Assembly: GCA_007026445.1 (NCBI GenBank)
Contig: VDMD01000017.1
Span: 372,001 to 436,000, forward strand
Length of the DNA stretch: 64,000 nt
DNA from: Schizophyllum amplum
Taxonomy: Eukaryota; Basidiomycota; Agaricomycetes; Agaricales; Schizophyllaceae
Reading direction: 5' to 3'
Below are positions 32,079 to 42,806 of the stretch, one piece after another (position 1 is the first letter of the stretch; every line of letters begins with the position of its first letter). The notes below the pieces were generated by a model. It did not search any database. It was not told where the DNA came from and saw only the letters and a program-made list of their open reading frames with translations. Position numbers and translations under genes: made by a program.

Positions 32079-34026
32079 ATGCTTGACGCCGGCACGCTCA
32101 TATGGATATCGCTCAGGCCCCTCCTGCGGCTGTAAGTGTTCACCGGCGCGCCTCTCGACGTTGGTTGCTGATAAGGGCATCTATTCCAGATCTATCACGA
32201 CGTCGTTCGGCTTTGCTATCACGAAGGCGGACATCTTTCCTCAAGTTGCTGCAAGGGGAGCGGGTCAAATCATACTTGTACGTCGTACCACTCGTGCCTA
32301 TGCAGGACATGCTTATGACGACGTGCACGTAGAACGTTACCCTCCCATGCCTCATGTTCTCGAAAATTGTCCCTGCCTTCACCCCGCAGAACATCCATGC
32401 CCTCGGTGCGCTTCGATCGTTACCTTTGGCGCAAAGTGGCTAACGACTTTTAGGACCTCTTGTATTCGTCGCCATTGTATATGAGGCTATGGGCATGGCC
32501 ATCGCCGCTATAGTCGGCATCTTTTTCTGGGTGCCGCACCGCTTTCGATACGGCCTCCTCGTGGCCGGTGGATGGGGGAATTATGGGGACATACGTGCGT
32601 CGCGCCACCGTAGCGCTATCGCCGTCACTGATGCACTACTGCAGCTACCTCGGTCATCATGAGCATCTGCGGTGCCGCCCCCTTCAACCCCTCCACAGAC
32701 TCAGACCTCGGCGTCGCGTATGTCGCTGCCTTCATCTTGGTCTTCATGGTGCGCAGATAGTGCGGTCCGGTCATCCCGACATTGACAAGGGTCAATCGCA
32801 GATCACGCTATTCCCGCTAGGGGGTCACAAGCTCATCGCGAGGGACTATGTTGGCCCAGATATCGAGAATGACGAAGTGCAGGAGGCCGTCCGTCGCAGA
32901 CGTCGCATGATCCTGTACGGCTGGGTGCAGTACGTCTCGTCCCTCTTCGGCGCCAAGAAGGTCAAGGTCGAGGACGACGAATCCCACGGCAAGGGTCCTA
33001 TCACCGAGAAGGAGAAGCAGTTCTTCGAACCTCGCACGCCCTCTACTTCGCACGATGAGCCCTGCGAGAAGAAGGCGCACAAGCATGTTGCGTTCTTCGA
33101 TGACGCAACCACCGCGGTCGCCAGCCCTGTCTGCTCTCCTCCACTGACAGAGGTCGGCCCATCACGCGCCCATTCTCCTGAACCCACCCTGGCCGCATCG
33201 TCCCGCCCACCCTCCCAGCGGATCAACACCTCCGACGACATTCCTACCCTCGCGCAATCCACCAACTACCCACCACCCGCGGGCGCCGTCGGCCTCTCCC
33301 CGGGATCTACCCCTTCACCCGCGAAACACCATCGACGCCGCCGGCAGGTCTGGCATACCTTGAAAGCGTTCCTCCAATCTCTCTGCACGCCCGCCTCCTC
33401 CGTCATGCTCATCTCCTTTCCCATTGCCCTCATCAACCCCGTGAAGGCGCTGTTTGTCGAGGTCGACGGGACGTACATGCCGAGCGCTCCCGACGGCCAG
33501 CCCCCGCTCGCGTTCATCATGGATGTGGCACAGTTTGTCGGCGCGGCGAGCGTGCCACTCGGTCTTGTCTGCTTGGGCTCTGCGCTCGCGCGGCTGAAGG
33601 TCCCCCGCGCCGAGTGGGGGAAGCTGCCGCTAGGCGCGATCTTCTCCTTCGCGTGCGGGAAGATGCTGTTAATGCCTGTTCTCGGGGTGCTGATGGTGAG
33701 GGGTATGGCACAGTCGGGGATCATCGACCCCGAGGACAAGGTGTTGCAGTTCGTGTGCATGTGAGTCGACCTTGAAGCCCTGAATATCAGTCCAGCTGAT
33801 GGCCTTTCAGCTTCTTCTCGTGTTTGCCCACTGCTACGACCCAGGTAAGTATTCATTTGCGTTAATGTTCGACGTCGCCGCTTACACGGCATAGGTCTTC
33901 CTCACTCAGGTATATAGCGGGACCGGAACCGCTGAACACCTCTCCGCTTTCCTCGTACCCCAGTATGCCATCATGTTCGTTTCTATGGTCGCTCTCACTG
34001 CGTACACTTTGCAACTGTTGTTCTGA
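32079..34026 (+). CDS. auxin efflux carrier (AEC/PIN-like) family membrane transporter
   Basis: A fungal Ecm3-type member of the membrane transport protein family, probably in the ER or another endomembrane; substrate unknown. The first four exons give MLDAGTLIWISLRPLLRL, then SITTSFGFAITKADIFPQVA, GAGQIILNVTLPCLMFSKIV and PAFTPQNIHALGPLVFVAI. Next come HRFRYGLLVAGGWGNYGD and TLFPLGGHKLIARDY. A long hydrophilic central loop, Ser/Pro/Lys-rich (about 32880-33350), separates this from a second helix bundle (MLISFPIALINPVKALFVEV, FVGAASVPLGLVCLGSALAR, KMLLMPVLGVLMVRGM, VPQYAIMFVSMVALTAYTL). This is the standard AEC layout. The first-ATG choice is supported by the match of the opening helix to the family. 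About eight introns. Confidence 0.87.
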
Positions 34027-34370
34027 GCGCGAGTTCCCGGTCATCTGATAGACGTACTATATGAATTCGTCACCCTTAGAGTAATTCGCGGAAGTGGAAG
34101 AGTGCCGTGGGACGTACGAACGCCTTCGGTTACGTGCCAGTGTATCTCATCTGCATTGGTCTGTACCATAGAGAATAGGATTCATAATCGATTTCATTGA
34201 CACAGAACGAGAACATTAGGGTACTGAGCTCGAAAGCTCACGGATTAGGTACAATACAAAGAACGGTGACCAGCACCAGGCGCTGAGCTCACAGGCGCGC
34301 ACGATGTCAAAGAAAAAGCCCAAAAAAACAAGATCTTGCGTCCACTGTCATACTTACCACAGTCCATCTT
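34027..34370. other. convergent intergenic region
   Basis: 344 bp between the AEC stop (+) and the DUF6699-like stop (-). Two 3' UTRs; nothing else is visible. Confidence 0.45.
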
Positions 34371-35513
34371 TCACGAGACGGATAGCTGAAGCACAAACTC
34401 TCCGTCATGCCGAGACAGCCCGATCCCCTCGAAGCGTGAGCTCGCCAGAAAGTCCATGCGCCGTATATAGTCTCTCTCATCGTTCCGCCGTATCCATCCA
34501 CGCATGCTGATATCATATTCCGGCTCTTCCTGGTAGACGAGTCGGTTGAGGTAATCATGGATCGCATGCAATATCATGCCCAGCGTGACCGATGTTCGCC
34601 CGGGCGCAGGTATCCGCTGAGGCCGTTGCCACATACGTATCCCGTCGTCGCGGAGGGCCCTCCATCCGCCCCCAACAGTGGTGTCTTGTAGCGGTTGCGA
34701 GTACACGCGGATGGGGCCCCACCGCGCGGGGAAGGGCTCGGGCGCCTCGTGAGACGGGCACGCAAAGTATGCGATGCGGAAATCGACCGTTTCCGCTGCG
34801 ACGGCGTTGAGATCGGGCTCCCTGTTGTTGCCCCCGTTGATGTCCCTGATGCGAGCCTGGTGGACCTCGTTGCGTATGTCCCAGATGAGGCTGCGGTCGT
34901 GGAGCGAGGCGTGAATCTGCAAGGGCTCCGGATAGTAGCCGGTGGGAGCTGCAGCTGCAGGCGGTCGAGGGACGAAAGGCGGCGCGGGGACGGCGGCTGG
35001 GCGTTGCGCTTGTTGTTGCGGGATTTGAGGCGGTGCCGCATTTTGTGGCGGAGGTGCGGCCGGCGCTTGCTGTGGAGGAGGCACGGGCGGCGCCTGTTGG
35101 CGAGGAGGGGAGCGTGGCGCTTGCTGGGGAGGAGGGGCGGGTGGCGGTTGTTGGAGAGCAGGTGCGGGGGGTGGTTGTTGGGGAGGAGGTTGCTGAGGCT
35201 GCGGCGCCTGTAGTTGAGGGGGCGGAATGAATATGGCGGGAGCCGCAGGGGCTGTTGCAGGTCCGGGTGCAGGTGCAGGTGCCGCGGGAGCTACATCGGC
35301 GGGGGCGGCCTGCTGAGGGGGTAGATTGATATTTTGGGCCGCCATTGTAGTGAAGCCAAAAGGTGAAGTCCAATGAAATGGGCTCTGCGAGTTCTGCGGT
35401 GTGGGCATCAAGCCATAGCAGTTGAAGGTGTTGTGGATCGTCGACGGCGTATGCTGGAAGGCTGGAGTGAACTGGTGAGCAGCGGGCTGAAAGGGCTGTT
35501 GAACGGCGGCCAT
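34371..35513 (-). CDS. Pro/Gln-rich protein with C-terminal DUF6699-like domain
   Basis: A single-exon frame of 380 aa. The N-terminal half is low-complexity Pro/Gln/Ala (PPPQQAP and PPPQQPPPA repeats, residues about 66-180), probably disordered. The C-terminal ~185 aa has the character of the Agaricomycete DUF6699 fold: LQIHASLHDRSLIWDIRNEV at its start, a middle block FRIAYFACPSHEAPEPFP and WGPIRVYSQ, and VTLGMILHAIHDYLNRLVYQ, then the terminal motif SSRFEGIGLSRHDGEFVLQL. The biochemical function of this family is not known. No paralogue occurs in the window. Confidence 0.75.
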   Translation of the reverse strand: MAAVQQPFQPAAHQFTPAFQHTPSTIHNTFNCYGLMPTPQNSQSPFHWTSPFGFTTMAAQNINLPPQQAAPADVAPAAPAPAPGPATAPAAPAIFIPPPQLQAPQPQQPPPQQPPPAPALQQPPPAPPPQQAPRSPPRQQAPPVPPPQQAPAAPPPQNAAPPQIPQQQAQRPAAVPAPPFVPRPPAAAAPTGYYPEPLQIHASLHDRSLIWDIRNEVHQARIRDINGGNNREPDLNAVAAETVDFRIAYFACPSHEAPEPFPARWGPIRVYSQPLQDTTVGGGWRALRDDGIRMWQRPQRIPAPGRTSVTLGMILHAIHDYLNRLVYQEEPEYDISMRGWIRRNDERDYIRRMDFLASSRFEGIGLSRHDGEFVLQLSVS

Positions 35514-36469
35514 CGATGGTTCGTATAATGTCCGAGAACACCTGTTTCTCAGCGAGGAAGAGGAGAGGATCTGCGTGGAGCGAAATCAGCACCAGGCTGA
35601 ATGGTACTGCGCTAGCTGGTGGGAGGAAACTGGGCAGGAAGCAGGCACGGTGCTCAAACCTTTTTCTACCTCACGCTGCTTCATTTCGCTTGTGGCGAAG
35701 CGCCGGCAGCTAGCTTCATCATACACAAGAACAAAGGAAAGAATCATCAAATGGGTTTGAGGCGCCGATATGTGGCGAGGGTTGAAGAGACTGTGGGCGC
35801 ACAATAGTAGAACGCTGTTGATGCTATTGTTCCTCACGAGGCAGTCCTTTGTAAAGATCCATGATATGTGCCTGTTGATGATGCTAACATAATGACCAGC
35901 CGCTGAAGCGCGCGCCGCGAAGGAGCGAATTTGTAAAGTGGTGTGAGCATTAATTATAGGTATGGACATTGAACAGGAACGGACTCCACCGCATCTGGCG
36001 CCGCCACTGAAGTCATACACAGCACGTGCGCGCAGGGCATGACGGCGAAAGCCAATCCTGCAAGCCATCTCTGACGATGCAGCTGATACTCTCGAGACTG
36101 GTCGCTCGAGAGCACGCACAGTTCGAACGGGGTCGAACCCCACTTAGGGGTCTGGGCCTGCACAGCCGGCGATTTCCGGGACTTAGTCTAGACCCATCAC
36201 GTGAGTTGGCGGCTCGGAAGTCTGGGCCGATCTAGACCTTGTCTGCAACCACCTCCTCCTCCTCGATTCGCTCTGTATCTTCCCGCGGGCGGCTGACGGG
36301 AACAGTTTGTGAGGCTGGTGACGGAAGAGCAAGAACTCGGAGTGCCTCCGCCACAAAAGGAACAGCCGGAGAGGTTCACGGCGGAAGCATAACATAAGCT
36401 GAAGGCCCGCGGTCTCGACTGGTTTGATCTTGATTCCCGTTTTCGATATCTGTCCGGCCTTCTTAAGCG
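35514..36469. promoter_or_regulatory. divergent intergenic region DUF6699-like / SKN7
   Basis: About 960 bp upstream of both genes. Near 36115-36145 there is a short hairpin-prone block (gttcgaacggggtcgaaccc) that superficially resembles a tRNA T-arm but has no cloverleaf around it. The final 230 bp before SKN7 is C/T-rich. Confidence 0.4.
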
Positions 36470-39400
36470 ATGGACCGCGGCCAACAGTCCAGGCAGGCGA
36501 CCTACCAGCAGCCAACGATTTACCACCACCGTCCCATCCAACCCGCGTTCAACACGGTTCCCCAACAGCAGAGCGGTCTCCCCTGGTCCCGGAATGACCA
36601 GACGGTCAAACACGAACCTATGTCCGAACACAACAAAGACGGTTCCGCCGACGATGGCATGCCATCCACCTCAGACTTCGTCAAGAAGCTATACAAGTGC
36701 GTGCATCCTTGGGCGCTTAATTACCCCTTCGCTGATCGACTGCTCTAGGATGCTTGAGGACCAATCCTTTCAGCACGTCGTATGCTGGGGACCTCACGGG
36801 GACTGTTTTGTCGTCAAAGTGCGTCCCTTCCCATCTTTTCCTCGCTCGCGCTAACGGCCCTGCGCAGGATATGAACGAGTTCACCAAATCCATCCTCCCC
36901 CGCATGTTCAAACACTCCAATTTTGCCTCCTTCGTCCGTCAGCTCAACAAGTACGACTTTCACAAGGTCAAAAACACGGACGACAACACCTATGGCGAAC
37001 ATGTACGTCGCGCGCCTTCATCATACTGGCTACCCATAAGCTCACCCCGCAGGACAAGTCCTGGACCTTCCGCCATCCTGACTTCCACGCCGACCGCCGC
37101 GACGCGCTAGAGAACATCAAGCGCAAAGTTCCCGCGCAACGCAAGAGCACCGCTCCCCCCGCTCCCCAACCCCAGCCCTCGTTCAGTGGTGGCTACGGCA
37201 ACTCACCGGGCGGCGCATATGTGCTTGAGTCGTTGCAGACGCAGGTCACCAGCATGCAGTCGCAGGTTGCGCGGATGGAGCGTGAGAAGGAGGACATGCA
37301 AGCTCGCATGCGCACGCTCGAGCGCAATTACCAAGACGTGCTCGTCGAGCTGGTCGGCTTCCAACGCGGCATGGCGCAGCAGGACGGCCTCATGCAAAAT
37401 CTCCTGCAATACGTGCTCCGCAACGACAGTTCGGCGCAGCTCGGGTCAATGTCCGGTCTGGGCGCCCTCGGCGGTGAGTAGCGCCCCGAGTGCTTCTTCA
37501 TCTTTCGACTTTTCTTGTTCTGGGTGAATACGCGAGCGACTTCACCCCCTTCTATCGCCGTGCAGTGCGCCGGCGACGCTTCCTCGCAATGAAGTATGTA
37601 CTTGTATTGGAATGATGGACTACAATATATGGCGAAAGCGTCGCATAATACACGCACATCTCCTCACTGGTATCGTCTCTGTTCTTCTTACCCCAATCTC
37701 CTTCTTCTACGGTCGCACGGCGACAGCGATGCTCGCTTCTCACCCGAAAACTCCAACCCCCATTTTTTCTCATTTTTCTGCTGACCGCGATGTTTGAACA
37801 AGATTGCTGACGATTTTCTCTATATTCATCCTCCCTACGTCTGCTTGGACTCGTCTATCGACAACGCCTCGTATCGCATGCCACGCATCCCTCTCGCCCG
37901 TGCCCCCCAACCTCTCTGTGCCCGCCCGCGACTTCGTATGCTTCGCCACGGCTCGTCCTCTCTTATACGCGGTGCCGTCGATCTGGACTGTGCGCGGCTG
38001 CCTCGGATGGCTTCATAACTTGGATCTGGACGCTGCTCTCGACGCGTGCACGACTCTTTGGGGTACACCCTCGATCGACCGCGGTCTCGGCCCTGTCTCG
38101 AATCTAACACTATTTTCATGGATCGTTTTTACTGTGACCGTCGTCCTGCATCCACGCCTTCGACTCGACATCTACCGTTGTCATTGCTACCTGGATGCTT
38201 CAGCCAAGCTCAAGCTTCCGCCTACGCCGACGGAGGGTAATCCGTTTATACCCTCCGTAGAGACGCAGCGTTTGTTCTCGGGTGCGTACAACCAGGGCCA
38301 GCAAGGTAAATGCCACTCATACACATGACGCAACATATTGACCGTCCTTGCTCCAAAGGCATGGGTGCCGCGGGCCCCAGTAATGCCCCGTCTATGGGCG
38401 GTAGTGCGTACTCATATCACTCCATTCCTTGGCAACGAAGAATCTGACGATAAGTAGGTTCTGCCTCACCACCCGATTTTGGGCAGTCAGGCGACTATGG
38501 CTCCGCCCCCCGGAATGACTTCGGCTTCGCGCCGCCAGCGGAGTTCGCACCAACACCGGACGATGTGGCTCGCGCGTCTCTTCACCAGATGAACGAGCTA
38601 TCTCGCCGCGCGACGGGTGGCGGCGGTGGAGGCTGGGGCGACGTAGGAGGCGCGGAGCAGGGGCGGACACGGATGCAGGCCGAGATGGCTCGTGCTGCAG
38701 GCCAGATGGACGCGCAGATGGGCCAGGGCTCTCCGATGGGCTCGTCCATGGGGCAGACTTCGTCGATGGGCGCCGGTCCGTCGATGAATTCCGGCGCTCA
38801 GCAGAAGACGGAGGACGAGGCGGAGGACGAGGTCGTCATGCCCAGCTCAGGCGCAGGCCCGAGCAGCGCCATGGAGCTCGTACCGCACGAGGGGCTGCAG
38901 GTTTACACCGTCGGACACCTTATGCCCAGAGCGGACGACGGGTATGATCAGAATCAGGCCGGTCCTAGCAGCGGTGGTGGCGCGTCCAAGAAGCTGCGCG
39001 TGCGCCGGTCAACATTCGTGCCAGGATGGGCGGTACCTCCACGCGTGTTGCTCGTCGACGACGACGCCGTCAGTCGAAAACTTAGCAGCAAGTTCCTGCA
39101 GATTTTTGGCTGCGCGATCGACGTCGCCGTCGATGGTGTAAGCGCTGTCAACAAGATGAATCTTGAGAAGTACGACCTCGTCCTCATGGTGAGTGCGTTC
39201 GGGCGAGGAATTGGGCGCTGCTAATCTTCCTACAGGATATCGTGATGCCCAAGTTGGACGGCGTGTCGGCGACGTCTCTTATCCGCAAATTTGACCATAT
39301 GACGCCCATCATCTCCATGACTGGCAACGCGAAGCCGAACGAAATCATGACCTACTACTCCTCGGGCATGAATGATATCCTCCCCAAGCCCTTCTCGAAG

Positions 39401-39721
39401 GAAGGCCTGCTCGACATGCTCGAGAAGCACCTCATGCACCTCAAGGTCATCCAGCAGATGTCGCGCTCTCTGCCGCAAGCGGTGTCAGAGAACGCCGATA
39501 TCGGCTTCGGGCTCGGCGGATGGGAGGACGACGGGAAGATCAACCCTCTCGCGGGCATGGGCCTCACGGACGAGCAGTATAACGCCATGCTGCAGAATAT
39601 CGTCAACGGTGATGCGTTCGCCGGCGACGGGCTGCTCAGCGGCGGGGACAAGCGCGGCCGAGAAGAGGATGGGGATGGGGGTCCCGATGGCAAACGCGCG
39701 CGATTCGAGGTCATTGAGTAA
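36470..39721 (+). CDS. SKN7: Skn7/Prr1-type transcription factor: HSF DNA-binding domain plus response-regulator receiver
   Basis: A terminal response regulator of the HOG/oxidative-stress phosphorelay that binds DNA through an HSF-like domain. The HSF domain spans residues about 70-165: [40 protein letters not shown] and [14 protein letters not shown], ending [21 protein letters not shown] coiled coil follows ([20 protein letters not shown], then [19 protein letters not shown]). After a low-complexity Met/Gly/Ser linker, the receiver runs from [20 protein letters not shown] through [20 protein letters not shown] (presumed phospho-acceptor Asp in LMD) to ISMTGNAK and [19 protein letters not shown]. 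The C-terminus is KRARFEVIE. One intron, 37474-38203, is about 730 nt, roughly ten times the local norm. Confidence 0.92.
37474..38203 (+). other. exceptionally long intron in SKN7
   Basis: Donor GTGAGT at 37474. The acceptor ..gcttcag ending at 38203 restores the frame as [20 protein letters not shown]. Between them lie 3'-UTR-like then pyrimidine-rich, promoter-like stretches (about 37790-37900) and no recognisable exon. It separates the DNA-binding/coiled-coil half from the receiver half. Confidence 0.65.
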
Positions 39722-40396
39722 GCGGGTGGGCGGTGGCCTTGGTTAACCCCCGCGCTCGTGGGGTGGACGCTTCCAGTCTGTATTTTACGGTGACTTCTTT
39801 TTACCGCTGTTTATCGCTTTCCTCTTTGCTATTTGTATGCTTTGCGCCACCCTCTTCACCGTAGAATTGCCCTCATCTCTTCCTTCGCTCGTCGTGGAGC
39901 TCATGTGTCTCTACGTACGGTCATCCGGCGCGCTCGCTGTCTCACAGCGCCTACTACGACACTACACTGACAGACTGCGCGTCCTTGCCTAGGATGCGCC
40001 ACTTATGCCACCCAGCAAGTATCAGCGATAGACACTGTAGCAATTATTAGCATTGTGTATTAGTATCATAAGTATCCGATAGCCGCACTATCAGAGGCTC
40101 ATATAACTGTGACCGCTGAAGGGGAACGCGCTTTGTGTGTCACTGTTTGCAACAGGCCACTCTCTAAACGCACGTGGCACAGGCGTTTTGAATCTTGATG
40201 AAATCAGAAGTTGAACTTGCTGCGACCAACAATCATCGTGACGGCTTCCTTTGTTCGCCTTGTCGCTGACCCTGTCCTCCGTCTCACCCGACTTATACAT
40301 ACAACTATCCACGGCACCCTCATATTGACAGAGGGTCCCGCAGATCGGCAGACAACGACTCGCTCCTGGCTTCCATCGCTGGCACAACGTTCGGTA
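39722..40396. other. intergenic region SKN7 / HNH-like copy B
   Basis: 675 bp with the SKN7 3' UTR and the promoter of HNH-like copy B. Unlike copies C and D, no partner gene lies upstream of copy B, and the conserved bidirectional region is not recognisable here. Confidence 0.45.
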
Positions 40397-41694
40397 ATGG
40401 CGCAGTTTATAAATCTTTCCAATGAATTCAGATGCCCTATATCCGGCACAACTGAGAACCTGCTCCGTTGCCGCCCCATCCCTTACGAGGCTGCAGAAGA
40501 GCAAGACACTGTGGTTCGTGATAGATCCTTGTCACATAACGAGCGTTGTTTGACAACCAACAGGTCGCTGCGCGAGAATGGGTATTTGGTCTGCCTCGAG
40601 GTGGCCTCTCTTACTACCTGAAATCGCGAGAGAATGGCATCTGCTGTGAGTTAATGACCCACCTTGCCTCGGCAACGTCCTGACCTTCAACCCGCAGTTC
40701 GCGAAGACATCTGCCGGATGTACTTAAGAGGAGAATTTATCCTCGCTCCGACTTTCAGGGCGTATGTGGATGCGATGCACTTTATGGAACGCTCTGGAAT
40801 AAAGCATCGCAAGGAGAACGACAGATCTCCTCGACGACCATTGACAGCCGTGAGTATACCAGATAAGCAAAGACCTAAACTGACCCTTGACTTAGCTCGC
40901 ATCCCATGAAGGGCTGTATCGCTACGTGTTCATCCCTTACACTGACGCGGCACGCGCGCTTCAAGACGAGTTCAAGCTGCAACCACAGACTGAAGAAAAT
41001 CTCAATGGAGGGGATGGCACACGCTGCTTGGAAGGCAGCGACCAGTTTCGCATCGTAGAATGTTATGCTCATCCGTTCTCGGTCGCTACCTTCGCGGACA
41101 AGATCTTCTGGAAGCGCTCTACTTCGCTCACTGCGCAGTGGCACGCGTGCGTATGCAATCTGGTATCACAGTGGCGTGGCGGGAGGATCAAGCCTCCGCG
41201 GTGGTTTATCGACGAGCCCAAGTATGGGATTGACGACTCTGACCTCAGCGGCACCGAGGCGAGCGGATATCTCCTGCGTGCGCCGGAAGAAATACGGGCA
41301 CCCGAGCCAGTCAACATTCTACGCGACTTGCACGTGGCGGACGACAACTACCGCAAGAAGGCCTGCAAATGGATATCTAACATCGGTCCCGAATTCGACC
41401 CCATCGAGGAGAACCCTCCGCCAGAACCAGTCCGCTCACCGGTCCAACTGCGCCGGTCCGAACGTCTGCGAAACCGTCTGGGCCCGTACGCGCGGCCACC
41501 ATCGCCTCAACGCAAGGCAACATGGGTCTCCTGCTTGTCGAGTACCGTGGCCGCCCGCTCGTAGTCGCGACCCCGTCCACAAGCCGCCCGCGTGGGTTAA
41601 GCGCAACGGCTGCTTTCCGACATCGGACTTCTCGAGCAACGACTGGGCCTACTTCCGCTATGGTGTTGCTCTCGCGGCACCTAACAAGATGTAG
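40397..41694 (+). CDS. HNH-like multicopy family protein, copy B (C-terminal frameshift)
   Basis: Four exons as in copies C and D. MAQFINLSNEFRCPISGTTE opens exon 1; EWVFGLPRGGLSYYLKSREN lies in exon 2; FREDICRMYLRGEFILAPTF in exon 3; LASHEGLYRYVFIPYTDAAR starts exon 4. The body matches copy D closely. Relative to copy D, one extra base near 41520 (cgcaaggcaacatgggtctc) shifts the frame, so reading stops at 41564. The conserved tail (AWVKRNGCFPTSDFSSNDWA and FRYGVALAAP) continues in another frame to 41694. The protein would thus lose the tail unless this is an assembly error. Its function is unknown. Confidence 0.7.
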
Positions 41695-42120
41695 AACCAG
41701 TGAGGTCTGCCTGATTCTACCTTGCGCATATGCAGCCACTCGATCTGGCGGACGGGATCAGCCAGCAAGACCGGCATCTAGATTCTAGCTCCGGCAAAGC
41801 GCCTCGGGTCTCCGCCCGTGCGGACGGATCGTTGCTCGTCATTGTTCCTCAGCGTCCACATGGCCACTGTCGTACAAGACGAACGGCATGCTACGCGCTT
41901 GGCGCCGCAATACGTTGACCATGTCGATGTTCTTTATGGTCGTGCGGTCAGTGTTTTGCACGCTCGGACGCCATTACCGTGCCGTGCTGCGGTTACGCAG
42001 TTGAGACAAGACAAATGCAGCGACATGCTTCGTCAAGAAGCAATCATGCATGGGCAAGTGGCTGTTTTCATCGATGGCCCATGGTATCCTTAATATCGCG
42101 ACTCGCGTGCTGTTCGGAGA
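41695..42120 (+). repeat. conserved 3' flank of HNH-like copy B
   Basis: Directly after the stop, tctgcctgattctaccttgc, gcagccactcgatctggc and ccagcaagaccggcatctag match the sequences after copies C, D and E, followed by blocks such as tgcatgctacgcgcttggcg and ttgaccatgtcgatg. It is non-coding; it is either a long 3' UTR or part of the duplicated segment. Confidence 0.75.
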
Positions 42121-42728
42121 GGTTTAGTTGAAGGGAAGGAGAGGGACAAGGGATAGCGAGAGTACATTGCCTTTATATGTGTATCAGGGCTGCATTCTAC
42201 ATTATCTGCGCAGTGCGGCTACGGACTAGGCGCGCAGACATCGCGATCGCGTACTACATATGCCTTTCACAAAAAGGTGGCGTATGGCCACCAGTTTCGA
42301 TCCCGGCTTTGTGCTCATCAAAGAAGATTCCACGCCAGAACCATCGCAAACTTGAATACATCTCCAGCTACACCGCTCTATGCTCCTCCGCGTGCAGTCA
42401 TGCCCGTATGCCCTGCCCTCATTCAGCCACTGCCACGCCCTGCTGCCTCCCCCATCCGCAAATCCAAGGCCACCGGTGTGCGCTTTCGTGACAGGCCTTT
42501 CGCATGACCAAGCGAAACGTTCAATTTCCGACCACTAAATCCTGGAACGACGGATGGTCGTACGTTTGCCGCGTCGCCCTCAAACTCAACACCTCCGCGG
42601 CAGATCGCGAAGGCAACTGCCGTTGCTCGGTCCCGATTGACACGTGCCTATAATATCGAGTGCCGCCGCGCACGCGGGTATGGTTCTCGCTTGAACTTCA
42701 AGTTGAAGCCTCGTCACGCTGAGGCTTC
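42121..42728. other. intergenic remainder downstream of HNH-like copy B
   Basis: No confident gene. A short plus-strand stretch (about 42350-42507) encoding TPLYAPPRAVMPVCPALIQP and IRKSKATGVRFRDRPFA looks like a possible exon remnant. A perfect short inverted repeat (gcctcgtcacgctgaggc) lies at about 42707. Confidence 0.35.
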
Positions 42729-42804
42729 GCATACAAATAAATTAAAGGGAGAAGCATATGTAAGGGAACAAGGAAGGACATACTTATGTAGAGAATCAGT
42801 AGGG
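42729..42804 (+). repeat. split left flank of module 1 (homologous to 52079-52153)
   Basis: catacaaataaatta, then agaagcatatgtaagggaac and gtagagaatcagtaggg parallel catacaaataaatta, caagcctatgtaagagaac and gtagagcatcagtagga at 52079-52153. In module 2 this block leads straight into the partner-gene 3' flank; here it is cut off by the 42807-44462 element. Confidence 0.75.
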
Positions 42805-42806
42805 TA

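Noticed and set aside
31627..32484. 285-codon plus-strand frame
   Set aside because: It overlaps the first exons of the auxin-efflux-type transporter in the wrong frame. The spliced alternative gives a clear family match.
36110..36150. tRNA-like gttcgaa..gaacccc segment
   Set aside because: No acceptor, D- or anticodon arms could be folded around it on either strand.
37804..38328. Separate gene inside the SKN7 intron
   Set aside because: The frame has no protein character and runs into the next SKN7 exon in a different frame.
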